The notes below the pieces were generated by a model that made no database searches, was not told the origin of the DNA, and saw only the letters and a list, made by a program, of their open reading frames with translations. A stretch of DNA of 64,000 nucleotides from Steromphala cineraria (Eukaryota; Mollusca; Gastropoda; Trochida; Trochidae), in the NCBI GenBank assembly GCA_916613615.1, contig OU744731.1:17950328-18014327 (forward strand), written 5' to 3'. Every line of letters starts with the position of its first letter. Within the stretch, counting starts at the first letter, position 1. The position numbers and the translations under genes were made by a program. This document shows positions 51,475-61,049 of the stretch, in pieces.

Positions 51475-54400
51475 GTTTGTATGACTTTCATATGCTTAAA
51501 TACACGAGGATTCAGAGGTCACACCTTTTTAACGTTTTGCCATGTTAAAAGTACTCTATCAATTATCCGAGATCAAGCTGACTGTCATGCTAAAATTCAT
51601 CCCTCTTTATTAACGTATTTGTTTTCGTGTAGAATGAACTGAGCGGATAGATGGTATTTGTTTCTGCTCAGTTCATTCTACACGGAAACAAATAAGCTGA
51701 TGTAGTACAATGGCTGCAATCCTGATTCGTCAGGTTTGTATTGTGTTGCTGTTTGGTCGTATTGGAAAACTGTTCCGCATAAGTGTGCTTCATTTGAAAT
51801 ACCTCTTCGTTAGCGAGATGTTTGTAATCACTATCAATTCATTCTATTAAATCTTGTAGTCGTAGTATGCGACGTTTACGTTCTAACGAGAGATGTCATC
51901 TTAATTATTCGTTAAAGGAATAATTGAAACAAAATATTATAGCAATACATGTACATGTAGTTAAGCATTTTGAACCTTTTCGGCAAGATATTGGATTTTC
52001 AGATGCTTTACATCGTTTAGATTTTTGAACTTGTCAATGAGAGTTGATCTCCAATTGCAATGTTTATTCATATGAATGAAATGTATAATTAAGAGAAAAT
52101 AGGGTTAAGTAACAGCCGCCTGTGTCAGTTAAATTATTATCGATTGCGTCTAAGTACCCCGATTATGATTGTCTCTTAATCAAAGTTGTATTTCATTTTA
52201 GCGTCCAGCTCTACGGGGCTCCAGCAATATCTACAAGACCAATGCACTGACGACAATAGGTGCTGGACAAGGTTCCGTCCAATTAACGGCATCATGGAGC
52301 AACCAAACTTTCAACGTATGGTAAACAGCGAAAGAAAACTGAATCTTACTTGCAGGTTTGTAATTCCGTTAAAACCATTAAGAAAATATCAGATATTGTA
52401 TTGAAATTACCCCCTAAGGTGTTCTATCTATCGAATGTGTGAAGCAGTCTTATTGAAATATGATCTAACAATTCGCACAGATCTCGATTTTCTACAATTC
52501 CAACTATATCTGAGCTGTATTTAAATAAAAGTTCGACATGGAACGGTACATTTTACCGTATCAGATAGTTCAAAACAAGGTTCACAAAGCCGAAATAAAT
52601 AGCTAAAATAGACTTGCATGTTAAATGAGTGTAGCTTAAATAATTTTCATGACTAAATTTCGTGTTCAATCATTGTAAAACTTTGCAGGTTGAACTGATC
52701 TCATCTCCGCTTGAAATTCAAAATAACTGTCTCATTATCTGATAAATGTTTTTGGAATGTCGCCAGGTTTACTGATGTGTAAACAATAATTGGAAACGTG
52801 TCCCATAGTTCACCATTATAAACTTTCTCACAACGAACATAACTTGTACTGTACAGGATCCGAAGAAAATTAAATGCATGAAAATTATTTAAGCTACATT
52901 GAATAAACATGCAAACACGGTGGTGTAGTGGCTAGCGTGCTGGCCTGTCACGCCGAAGGCCCGGGTTCGAATCCCGGTGGAGACACCAAAAATTTGTAAC
53001 CTGGGTTTAACACTGTGTTGTGTCCTTGGGCAAGGAAATTCATCCACATTGCACTCAGTTCACCAAGCTGTATAAATGGGTACCTGAGCATGGGGAAAGT
53101 ACGGACCTATATGGTCGCGCGAGGCGCTAAGTAGCTTGACTCGAAAGTACAATTCCTTCAGGGTAATAATATACATTGTACAACAATTGTATCGCCGTTG
53201 AGCAGTCCTGGACTGGATACTAGGCCTTAAAATTATTATTACTATCATTTATTATTATGGAAAAAAAGCCAAAAATAATGATCAAACCTCTGTTCGATTA
53301 AGCCGAGTTTATGGGCTAGAAACCTGGTTGGGTGCAATCAACCTTACAAATTAGCAATCAGCGACGCTGATCAATAGTCATCTTATAAGCGGCAACATTT
53401 TGACAAAACCCTCGCTAAAACACCATCTCCATGTGCTTTCGCTAAAAAGATATAAACGGTTTGTATAGTACAAATATTTGCAGCAAGGTAACCAGTGATC
53501 TCGTCCTATTCAAACGGAAGCAGTACCATTATTTTGTGACTTGATCTACCGTTTTGGGAGAGAATCATGAAACAGCGATAAAATGACGGTATATTATCAA
53601 TGTGAGCGAATGTTATACTTCATCTGATGGCACATCTGATGTTTCGTATGATGAATATCTATGTAATTCAAATACTATAAAAATACTATAATACTAAATA
53701 ATAAAATTGTAAATGGAACATATTACGGAAATATTGAAAGTAACAGCTTCTTCTCATTGTAAACAAGTTTATAAAGATCGTACGGTTCACATTTATATAT
53801 ATGTATTGATTACCCACGAGGGCAGTAATATTTTTCAAATTATCTTTCATTATGACGTCATGTTATAAACAATGTGTAAACGCCACTGAAATTGCGTCCC
53901 TATGCTGAAAAGAAGGTTTTGAATTTTCCCTTCTTTATAGACTACGCTGATAAACAGAATTTACGTGCCCATGACATACTCTCTCTCGCTCGGGATACAC
54001 TAATAGTATGTCATGGCCACTCATATAATATCCTCTATAAAACACTGAACAACGTCTTTTATCTTTGAAGATACTCTGCTCTTTCTGAAGCTGAGTCATG
54101 TGACCAGGACGACTTCGTAACTTGTATTGGTGGATTTAGGAAAAACGCACTACTTGTAGCATGGAAACATTTCTGTGAAAACCAAAGAGGCAAGTGTTAT
54201 TATTTGTCTCAAAGAGTGAATTTCAGTTGGCAGATGACCCATGCAACAATTAAATGTGGTTTTTTTTATTTTAGGGAGAGGCTACCCAAAGTTAAAAAAT
54301 ATTTTAAATATTAGATATGACAATAGCAACCAATCTTTCTCTGTTTATCTTTTTCTGATATCTGCCAGCATGGGAACATACCTTATTTTTTGTCAATACA

Positions 54401-57400
54401 AAGTCAATTAAAACTAGATTCAAAATGGAAATGTTCAGCAACAGGTAATACTTGTGATACGGTTAATAACGTTTGGTATTCTTTACTGTATGCAGGACAA
54501 ATACAAACATCGGGTTTATAGTTTCCGTTTTATGACCAATGCCCGAGTTAGATATCACAATGGATTGTCAACTACAACTACATGTACACACAAAGAACTT
54601 AATTAAGCACCCCCATTTTTAAAAATTGATATTGGATGCTCTTGGAATAATTTAACTTTACTTGATGTATTGACCAATCCAGATATAAAAATTGCTTTTA
54701 AACTGACTATTAGATTGAAACAAAAATCTCTTATAAACAAATATAATCAAAATATTAGGGCACTGAAATTTGACCAAATATAACTATTGTCATTGAGGAG
54801 ATACTGCACAATAAAATTTGGATTTTTCAAAATAAAAATAACATTTTTGATCACTGGTTGACACCCATACACAAGAATCTTCTTTATCATGCATAAGACG
54901 CTAGCAGGTCATGCATGTACCTTGTTCACAAATATTTGCGAAAATGCCTACAATCTTAAAACCTGTGAGTAAATTTGAGATTCTTTGAGTTGAATGTTTT
55001 GATCAAACACCCACCCTTTAGATCAGCCAGATTTTTACTTTGTACTGTTTTCTTCAATTTGATTAATTCATTATTTGTCACTTTGAAAGTCCCATCCTGC
55101 TACACCAGCGTATATGTCTCCGCTAATGCTACAACCTATCCCCTGATATCCTCCTATAGTCTTCTGTCGTATCGCTATATATAGCAAGCCAATCAAATGA
55201 TGCCATTTCAGCGATAGCGGCAAACTAGTTTCTTGGCTTCGTTCCGCGTGCTCACCTCGTGATTCAAATTAACCAACGGGAGTGCTATTAGATAATACAT
55301 CTGATTCTCATTGCAGTTTCCCGCTAAGCTCCAAATCGCGCGCTCTTAGATTTCCACGTGTGACATCACTAGACAACAGTGTATGGAGTTCGAAATAGTT
55401 TGACTGTAAACAGACAGGCTATAAATAGCACTGAGCATCCACCCGTCAGCGATACGACAGAAGACTATAGGAGGATATCAGGGGATAGGTTGTAGCATTA
55501 GAGGAGACATATACGCTGATGTAGCAGGATGTGAAGGTCCATACTGCTTTAACGACTTACATTTATTATATGAGGTCATTTACTAAAAATTAAAATACTT
55601 AAAATACCAAGTCGTTGTAAAAACAGTTATCCAGGGACAGTGAAACGTCAGTCGAGTGAAGTTTTCGTTTATACACTGCTAGATGATCGTTCTATCGAAA
55701 ATCCCTAATCCGTTGCCTGAAAATGTGTATTGTTAATCATCAGAACTGTTTTACCGTTATAAAACGGGGGAGGGGTGCTTAATTAAGTTTTGTGTAAATT
55801 TGATCAGCTTATACAAGCAATTCTGTTATACGGTGCTGAGGTATGGAGTTTTGAAAATTTAGACTATTGAAACGTCAAATCTTCGTTTTTTAAATGCACT
55901 TTGCGTCCTTGATATTGATATCAAATAAGAATAATCAACTTTTGGGCTTAATTATTACAAGCTTATCGAAAGTTATCTCATATTTTGTTTATGAATTCAT
56001 GATGTCATCTTTTGAATTCAATTGCGATAATTGTATTTCTGTTTTGCTAAATAAGTTTTCTTAGATGAATTTGGAATGACTTTTGTATGGGTCTCTGAAT
56101 GTGCAAATTAACATTACTAGTTCAAAGATGATATAAAAAGGATCCTTTTAGACAATTATGTGCAATCTTGGATTTCAGATATTAAACAATCATCAAAAAG
56201 ATACTATAATGCAATGTATAAAATCTCTTAATTCTAGAACCTTATCTTCTTATATTACCGTTCCACACAGGCGTATGACATACAAAACTGAAGAACATAC
56301 ACACAATAGATTACTGACAGTGTCGAAGCGAAATTCTACCATGACATTTCAAAATCCTCGAATTTCATTGGTTTATTTCTATGGTCGAACCTACGTTCGA
56401 ACACGATTTTTATGACGGGCGATTCACCGCGGTTTGATACACACTGCCACAGAAACGAACGAGTCGACATGCATACAGTCACCGTAGGCCTATGCTTCGG
56501 CAGTTGTTTCGTCTGAATACTAACTAAAAGTCTTTTATCATTGTATTACCCGTACTTTTATATAATACGAGTTTGGTTCGCATCAATATCGTGCATGTTT
56601 ATATCCAGGAAATAGAGTAATTTTAAGCAAAGGCTGAATTTAGATCAATAAATCTGGACGTCGTTTCAAAATTTGGTATTTCAAAACTAATAGAAGTACA
56701 AAATCATTTGTTCCATACAGTATCAAGATTTTAAATTTACATACAAAATTGTAAGTCTAACTAACAGTCGCACTGTAATCATAAATTGTATTGTTCAATG
56801 TAACACCCTTATTTGTTTACAATGCTTAATATTACTGCTTGTAGAGCAAAATGTATTTGTTGTATATATTTAGTATCTATTTAATTGTGACTTTGAAAGC
56901 TCTTTGAATGTAAAGCAAATTTCCCCGCGGGGATAATAAAGTTTATCTTATCTTATCTTATCTTATCTTAAGCTCTACCGCAACCGGTTTTGGTTTGAGC
57001 GATGTCAACAGTGACGTCATAAGCACAAGACATTATGACGTCATAGTGTTGACCGAAGCACAACTGACGTTACGCGGTAGAAAAGAAAGTACATTTAAAA
57101 CGCTACAAAAACTCGTCATGGTAGAATGGAGATAAACCTACTGTGTTTTATAATTTTCGTGGTTTAACGTAGATTCGATACCGTTGATGTTACATTCGAA
57201 GCCTCACGCTTACGCGTTCGGCTCCGAATGACATCAACAGGTATCGAATCTACGTTAGACCACGAAAATTATAAAACACAGTAGGTTTATCTCCTAAATC
57301 GACTTGGTACTTTATGTAATGAAACATTGTGAGACACGTATAACCTTTAACTAATTTGTCTCTGTCTACATGGTCAAAGATAAGCGTTTTACCAAAATAC

Positions 57401-58856
57401 TTTTGTTTTAATTTAGGTATTGTTAAAAGTATATCATTAAAGGGGCAGTAGCACGTTTTTTGGTAATTTTATATTTTATATTTCTCACTGATTATTGTAA
57501 GTGAATGCTACATGTATTATTTTGAGAGTGTCAAAAATCTCCTTACACAAGCCAATCATCCATAGTCAGAGGACAAAGTATGAAGATTCACATAAAATCC
57601 ATTGGCGGCCATTTTTTGTGAACACCTTTAATTCATTTTCTGTAAGAAAAAGGAATCGGATGGCTAAACTTAGCGTTATATATTTGCATTATTACTGCTC
57701 CATTAAGTTTCAATACATTGTCTTTCAATTGAAACCAATTATTTTCATTTCCCTTGCATCACCTTATATTCCCCCTAAAAACGTGCTACTGCCCCTTTAA
57801 TGAATGAATTTATCGTTTGTCAAACTATATTATATACTGTCTGAATCTTTGAAATATTTCTATTTTATATATTTGTACTGTTTATTCTCCATATCGCTCT
57901 TTTTTACTTCTTGAGAATAAACACGGTTCTGTTTTGCTCTGACTTTCTTGAGTGGAAACTATTGCATAATATTTTGTATTATTTGGATGACGAAGTAACA
58001 CATAATTCATCGACGGTAATTTCGAATATACCTTTGATTTGTAACCTTTACAGTAATCGAGGCAAGACCGTATTGTTGGAGTACTGACAAATTACCTATC
58101 ATCCGAGGATGTGTTGGAAGACAACGGTAAGATATTGAAGACTTTTAAGATATCTTCAAACATATACAGAGACATTTATCCTAAGTCAACAATGTTCGAT
58201 TCTGGGAACCATCACATGTTCTTGGTTGAGTACACTTACAACGTATTGTCCGTAGTGCTTGATTTGCTGACTCTTATGGTGTAAAATCTAGAACCTTTCG
58301 GACTATGTTTTCCATTCAATCCCTTTATATGAGGGAGTCCTTATAACAATAATGGCTGCATCGTAAATATTAACAGTCACTTACTCACATTACTTTGAAA
58401 AGAATATGAGCATATATGCACATGTCACGTTTGTCTGTGATGTCATAAAACCATTATTCGTGACGTCACTGTCGCCAGCGGTCACAGTTTATTAGAGAAG
58501 GAAATGGGATTGAATCGGTAATACAGAAAGTATTACCCTCGGAAGTGTGTCAAATGAATTTTACGTAACTCGTGCAAATTTGTTGTTGCTCTTGCAATAC
58601 AAATTTCACCCACTCTTTTCGTAAAAGTCAGTTGCCTCACGTACTCGGATAATAATCTCTATTTCCTATATGTACTTCCAATGTTTGTTTCTTCAATGTT
58701 ATATTATAGTTGTTATGCTTTTGCAGGATGGATCTTGTTCCAAGCTGCATTCGGGATAGCATAGCTGATGTAGCGGTGTGTGGTCCAACTATAGGTATTC
58801 TGTTTCATGACTTGCTGGTCAAGTTGTACGCTTCTTACAGGGACGGACGAGGTTGA
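51432..58856 (+). CDS. Gene B: paralogue of gene A, secreted ten-cysteine protein, 5 coding exons
   Basis: The coding exons are 51432-51474, 52202-52355, 54071-54189, 58054-58126 and 58727-58856. They sum to 519 nt, giving 172 residues plus TGA. Phases are 1, 2, 1, 2 as in gene A. Intron 3 uses a GC donor (gcaagt); the others are GT-AG. Residues 1-15 (core VIASLIILGA) are a short signal peptide. Cysteines are at 29, 35, 65, 76, 84, 101, 113, 125, 137 and 148, nearly superposable on gene A. Shared motifs are CW-x-RF-x-PI, the NS-x2-K block, AESC, WKHFCEN and YCW. The C-terminus extends about 20 residues beyond the last cysteine (LFHDLLVKLY). It lies head to tail about 1.4 kb downstream of gene A, which suggests a local tandem duplication. 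The family and function are not recognised. Confidence 0.8.
51615..51694. repeat. Hairpin of about 30-bp arms in gene B intron 1
   Basis: cgtgtagaatgaactgagc and its complement gctcagttcattctacacg form the stem, extended outward by tatttgttt and aaacaaata. The loop is about 17 nt. Confidence 0.8.
52202..52355 (+). CDS. Gene B exon 2
   Basis: The acceptor is cattttag and the donor is gtttgt; phases are 1 then 2. It encodes QC-x5-CWTRFRPI through LNLTC. The three cysteines match gene A exon 2 position for position. Confidence 0.85.
52919..53262 (+). mobile_element. tRNA-headed SINE in gene B intron 2
   Basis: The head (52919-52989) has an A box (tggtgtagtggc), a perfect B box (ggttcgaatcc), a T-arm of five base pairs and a tRNA-Asp-like loop (cctgtcacg, GTC). 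The acceptor stem pairs only partly. It is followed by the block gtgtccttgggcaaggaaat ... tgtataaatgggtacctgag, typical of widespread metazoan tRNA-SINEs, and a 3' end of att repeats. It is not a working tRNA gene. Assignment to the Meta-SINE group is from memory and tentative. Confidence 0.8.
53283..53568. mobile_element. Miniature element family 1, diverged copy in gene B intron 2
   Basis: caaacctctgttcgattaag, gccgagtttatggg, the tagcaatcagcgacgctgat block and the right end gacttgatctacc...gggagagaat are recognisable. The left terminus is missing. Confidence 0.6.
54071..54189 (+). CDS. Gene B exon 3 (GC donor)
   Basis: The acceptor is tttgaag. The exon encodes AESC-x7-C...LLVAWKHFCEN in the same phase as gene A. 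The donor is GAG followed by gcaagt, the usual form of a GC-AG intron. No GT donor gives the conserved phase at this place. Confidence 0.8.
54535..56280 (+). mobile_element. LINE ORF2 relic, split by a foldback element, in gene B intron 3
   Basis: The left piece ends ELDITMDCQLQL (about 54545-54580). The right piece resumes at 55799 as FDQLIQAILLYGAEVW, then SFENLDY, a stop, and later FGMTFVWV and a block near 56155-56250 (VQSWISDINNHQKD). DCQLQL-FDQL and LLYG-x-E-x-W are standard consecutive motifs in the C-terminal half of many non-LTR ORF2 proteins, so the two pieces belong together. Several stops and frame changes show it is dead. Confidence 0.6.
54588..55795. mobile_element. 1.2-kb foldback/TIR element inserted in the LINE relic
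   Basis: Inverted ends acacaaag-aacttaattaagcacccc (54588 on) and the complementary gggtgcttaattaagttttg...tgt (ending 55795) bound it. A second inverted pair lies inside: arms 55093-55176 and 55448-55531, about 84 bp and nearly perfect, 271 bp apart. No transposase is seen and no clear target duplication was found. Confidence 0.6.
56650..56970 (+). mobile_element. 3' end of a CR1/Rex-like LINE with (TTATC)n tail
   Basis: The terminal codons read SGRRF...KTNRSTKSFVPYSIKILN and a stop. They resemble the end of the LINE at 9.5 kb (SGRRY...SKRFKMSFVPLSISILN). A 3' UTR follows, ending ccccgcggggataataaa and then six TTATC-type repeats. It is a heavily 5'-truncated insertion in gene B intron 3. 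Confidence 0.75.
57128..57294. repeat. Long hairpin, 70-bp arms, in gene B intron 3
   Basis: Arms 57128-57198 and 57225-57294 are inverted with only a few mismatches (left begins ggagataaacctactgtgtt), separated by 26 bp. A smaller inverted pair (gctctaccgc / gcggtaga) frames 56971-57082 just upstream, with tgacgtcataa inside it. Confidence 0.85.
57437..57800. mobile_element. TTAA-flanked miniature element, copy 2, in gene B intron 3
   Basis: Near-perfect 23-bp inverted ends (ttaaaggggcagtagcacgt and acgtgctactgcccctttaa) with TTAA at both sides bound about 364 bp. It is closely similar to copy 3 along its whole length. The open frame inside is not conserved between copies. Confidence 0.9.
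58054..58126 (+). CDS. Gene B exon 4
   Basis: The acceptor is aacctttacag and the donor is gtaaga; phases are 1 then 2. It encodes VIEARPYCW through RGCVGRQ, aligning with gene A exon 4 (VVEKHGQCW...VCVEVG). It is five residues shorter than gene A after the second cysteine. Confidence 0.75.
58727..58856 (+). CDS. Gene B terminal exon
   Basis: The acceptor is gcttttgcag. The exon encodes MDLVPSCIRDSIADVAVCG, then LFHDLLVKLYASY and a TGA. The two cysteines match gene A. I read straight through because the downstream residues resemble the conceptual post-stop reading of gene A, so this segment is coding rather than a small intron. Confidence 0.75.
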
Positions 58857-59019
58857 GGCTGGCTGCCTTCAGACCATGGCAGAAAGGATATTGGGGCTGG
58901 TTCGAACTCCAGTAGATTACAGAGACAATATATCTACTGTGTTTTTCCTGGGAGCAGTCTATTTCTATCAGAATTTAACTGTTAGCATTATGAAATTGAA
59001 TAACAGCTTACCTTGAAAT

Positions 59020-60340
59020 GATCATAACAAGGTTAGCGTTTGGATTATCAATTATCAATAACAGACTGAGGTACACAATGCAGTTTATGCCTAATTTAGT
59101 TTAAAATCATATTTTTGGTTTTAATCGTGTTATACGAATATTACATTTTGTACGTGAGATTTATCAACAATCAAGGAACACTTCTAAGCGTTTTTATAAA
59201 ACCTTAACAAAAATGTCGCTTTGATAAAAATATTTTTCACTTATACCATCCATTTCCCACTAAAACATTAAAAAAATTGTAGTTGTCATACTGGTGTTTG
59301 TTTTGAGATTACCCAAACCTGTATTCAATTGAACAAGGATATTTAAAAAAGACAAAAAACAAAACAAAACAGATACCTCAATATTTGTTCAAACTGCTGT
59401 AAATATTTGTCATTGTGATCATGCATTCATTACATGCATTTTAGATTTTTTTAAGTCGAATGAAATCGGTGGTAAACTTGTAAATTATAAATACAACTGT
59501 TTCCGTATTAAAAGCATCTTTGCGATAGCATTTGTGACAAAGTTGAAAGTCTGTCACAGATACAATGAAACGAGCAAATTATACACGATGAAACGATGAT
59601 CCTGCAATTTCACAACACATGATATGTAACATTAAAGGTCATTGGCAAAATTTCAAAAAACCCGGATAATTATAATGCTCACTGTGTTAATTATATGTCC
59701 CAAAGTCTAATATAACACATGTTTGAGCGGTCCAAATATGAATGAACTAGATTAGAAGTAAACATTCTGGCTGCCCCGATTTACGTTTTGAACATCGTCG
59801 TTTGGGTGTTTTAATGATTACTAGTTCTCCCTCGTGTATTTTAAAAGAATCACGATAGGTTGTACATGTGCATACAATACAACATCCTCGGTCACCAGGG
59901 CTAAATATAGAGACCGATACTCTACCCTGGGTAACCGAAGATGACGATACAAGAAAGAATTAACTAAAAAATATCAATATTTGCAAACAGAGATAAATAG
60001 GTAATGAACCAGAATATGTCCATTGATGGGATCAAACCTTTCACCCATTGGCCATCTGGACTCTAAAGGAGTAATCTACACCCAGGCTTATATGCCTCTT
60101 GCAGAAGACCAATATCTCTATTGATTTCTTGGATCACCACGACATACATACATTAGGAAGCCAATTCCACTTGGTCAGTGATCCATCAAGATTCAGCCTC
60201 GTAGCTTAACTATGTCGAGTATCGAAACACTTATACGATATCCACAGAGTTTACTTACTCATGGTTCAAAGATATCATTTTACACTTCTTGATTAGGAAA
60301 CTCATATCCAACAAACTGTGTTCTCAACATATTAACTGAT
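59020..60340. other. Downstream of gene B, no gene recognised
   Basis: No AATAAA close to the gene B stop stands out; an ATTAAA occurs near 59264. No other feature is supported. Confidence 0.45.
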
Positions 60341-60346
60341 TCTCTT

Positions 60347-60710
60347 TTAAAGGGGCAGTATCACGTTATTTGATAATTTTATATTTCAAAATTGTCACTG
60401 ATAATTGCAAGTTAATGCTATATGTATTACTTTGACAGTGTCAAAAATCTCAATATACAAACCAATCATTCATAGTCAGAGAACAAACTATAAAGATTCA
60501 CATAAAATCCTTTGGCGGCCATTTTTTTGTGAACACCTTTAATTCATTTTGTGTAAGAAAAGGGAATCGCATGGCTAAACCTTACTTTATATATTTGAAT
60601 TATTATTGCTCCATTAGTTTAAGTACATTGTCTTTCAATTGGAACCATATATTATCATTTTCCCGACATCACGTTATATTCCCCCTAAAAACGTGCTACT
60701 GCCCCTTTAA
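60347..60710. mobile_element. TTAA-flanked miniature element, copy 3
   Basis: It has the same 364-bp layout as copy 2: ends ttaaaggggcagtatcacgt and acgtgctactgcccctttaa, TTAA on both sides. It lies 1.5 kb downstream of the gene B stop. Confidence 0.9.
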
Positions 60711-60866
60711 GGTGATTAAAAGTGTTTTGGTTACATATTAAACGGATTTTAAGACAACAGTTTAAGGTTGAATTATAAACTTCTTTGCGTATTTGTGATG
60801 AAAAACTTTAATCACCTTTAAATCAAATATCTTGTTTCTTTAAATCAAACTATGAATGAAATAATT

Positions 60867-61045
60867 TGTGGGCAAGAAATAGAGAAACCTGGTTGGATGC
60901 AATCAAAGTTACTTTTACAATCAGCGACGCAGTAGAAAAGTCACCATTCTGGCTATTGAATAATAGAAAAGGCCTTATTACAGGAACCGTCACTCCCCTG
61001 CGAGAAATGATTTCATTGGCTGAAATTGATTGATTGGGGCTGGTC
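60867..61045. mobile_element. Miniature element family 1, internal fragment
   Basis: gagaaacctggttggatgca, atcaaagttact and acaatcagcgacgc match the internal block of family 1. Neither terminus is preserved. Confidence 0.5.
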
Positions 61046-61049
61046 CCTT

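Noticed and set aside
52919..52989. Functional tRNA-Asp gene
   Set aside because: The B box and T-arm are good, but the acceptor stem pairs poorly and the sequence runs straight into a SINE body and tail.
58795..58840. 46-nt intron in gene B leading to the frame with TDEVEAGCLQTM
   Set aside because: The sites gtattc and cttcttacag look usable, but the 46 nt themselves encode LFHDLLVKLY, which matches the reading of gene A after its TGA. They are therefore better read as coding.
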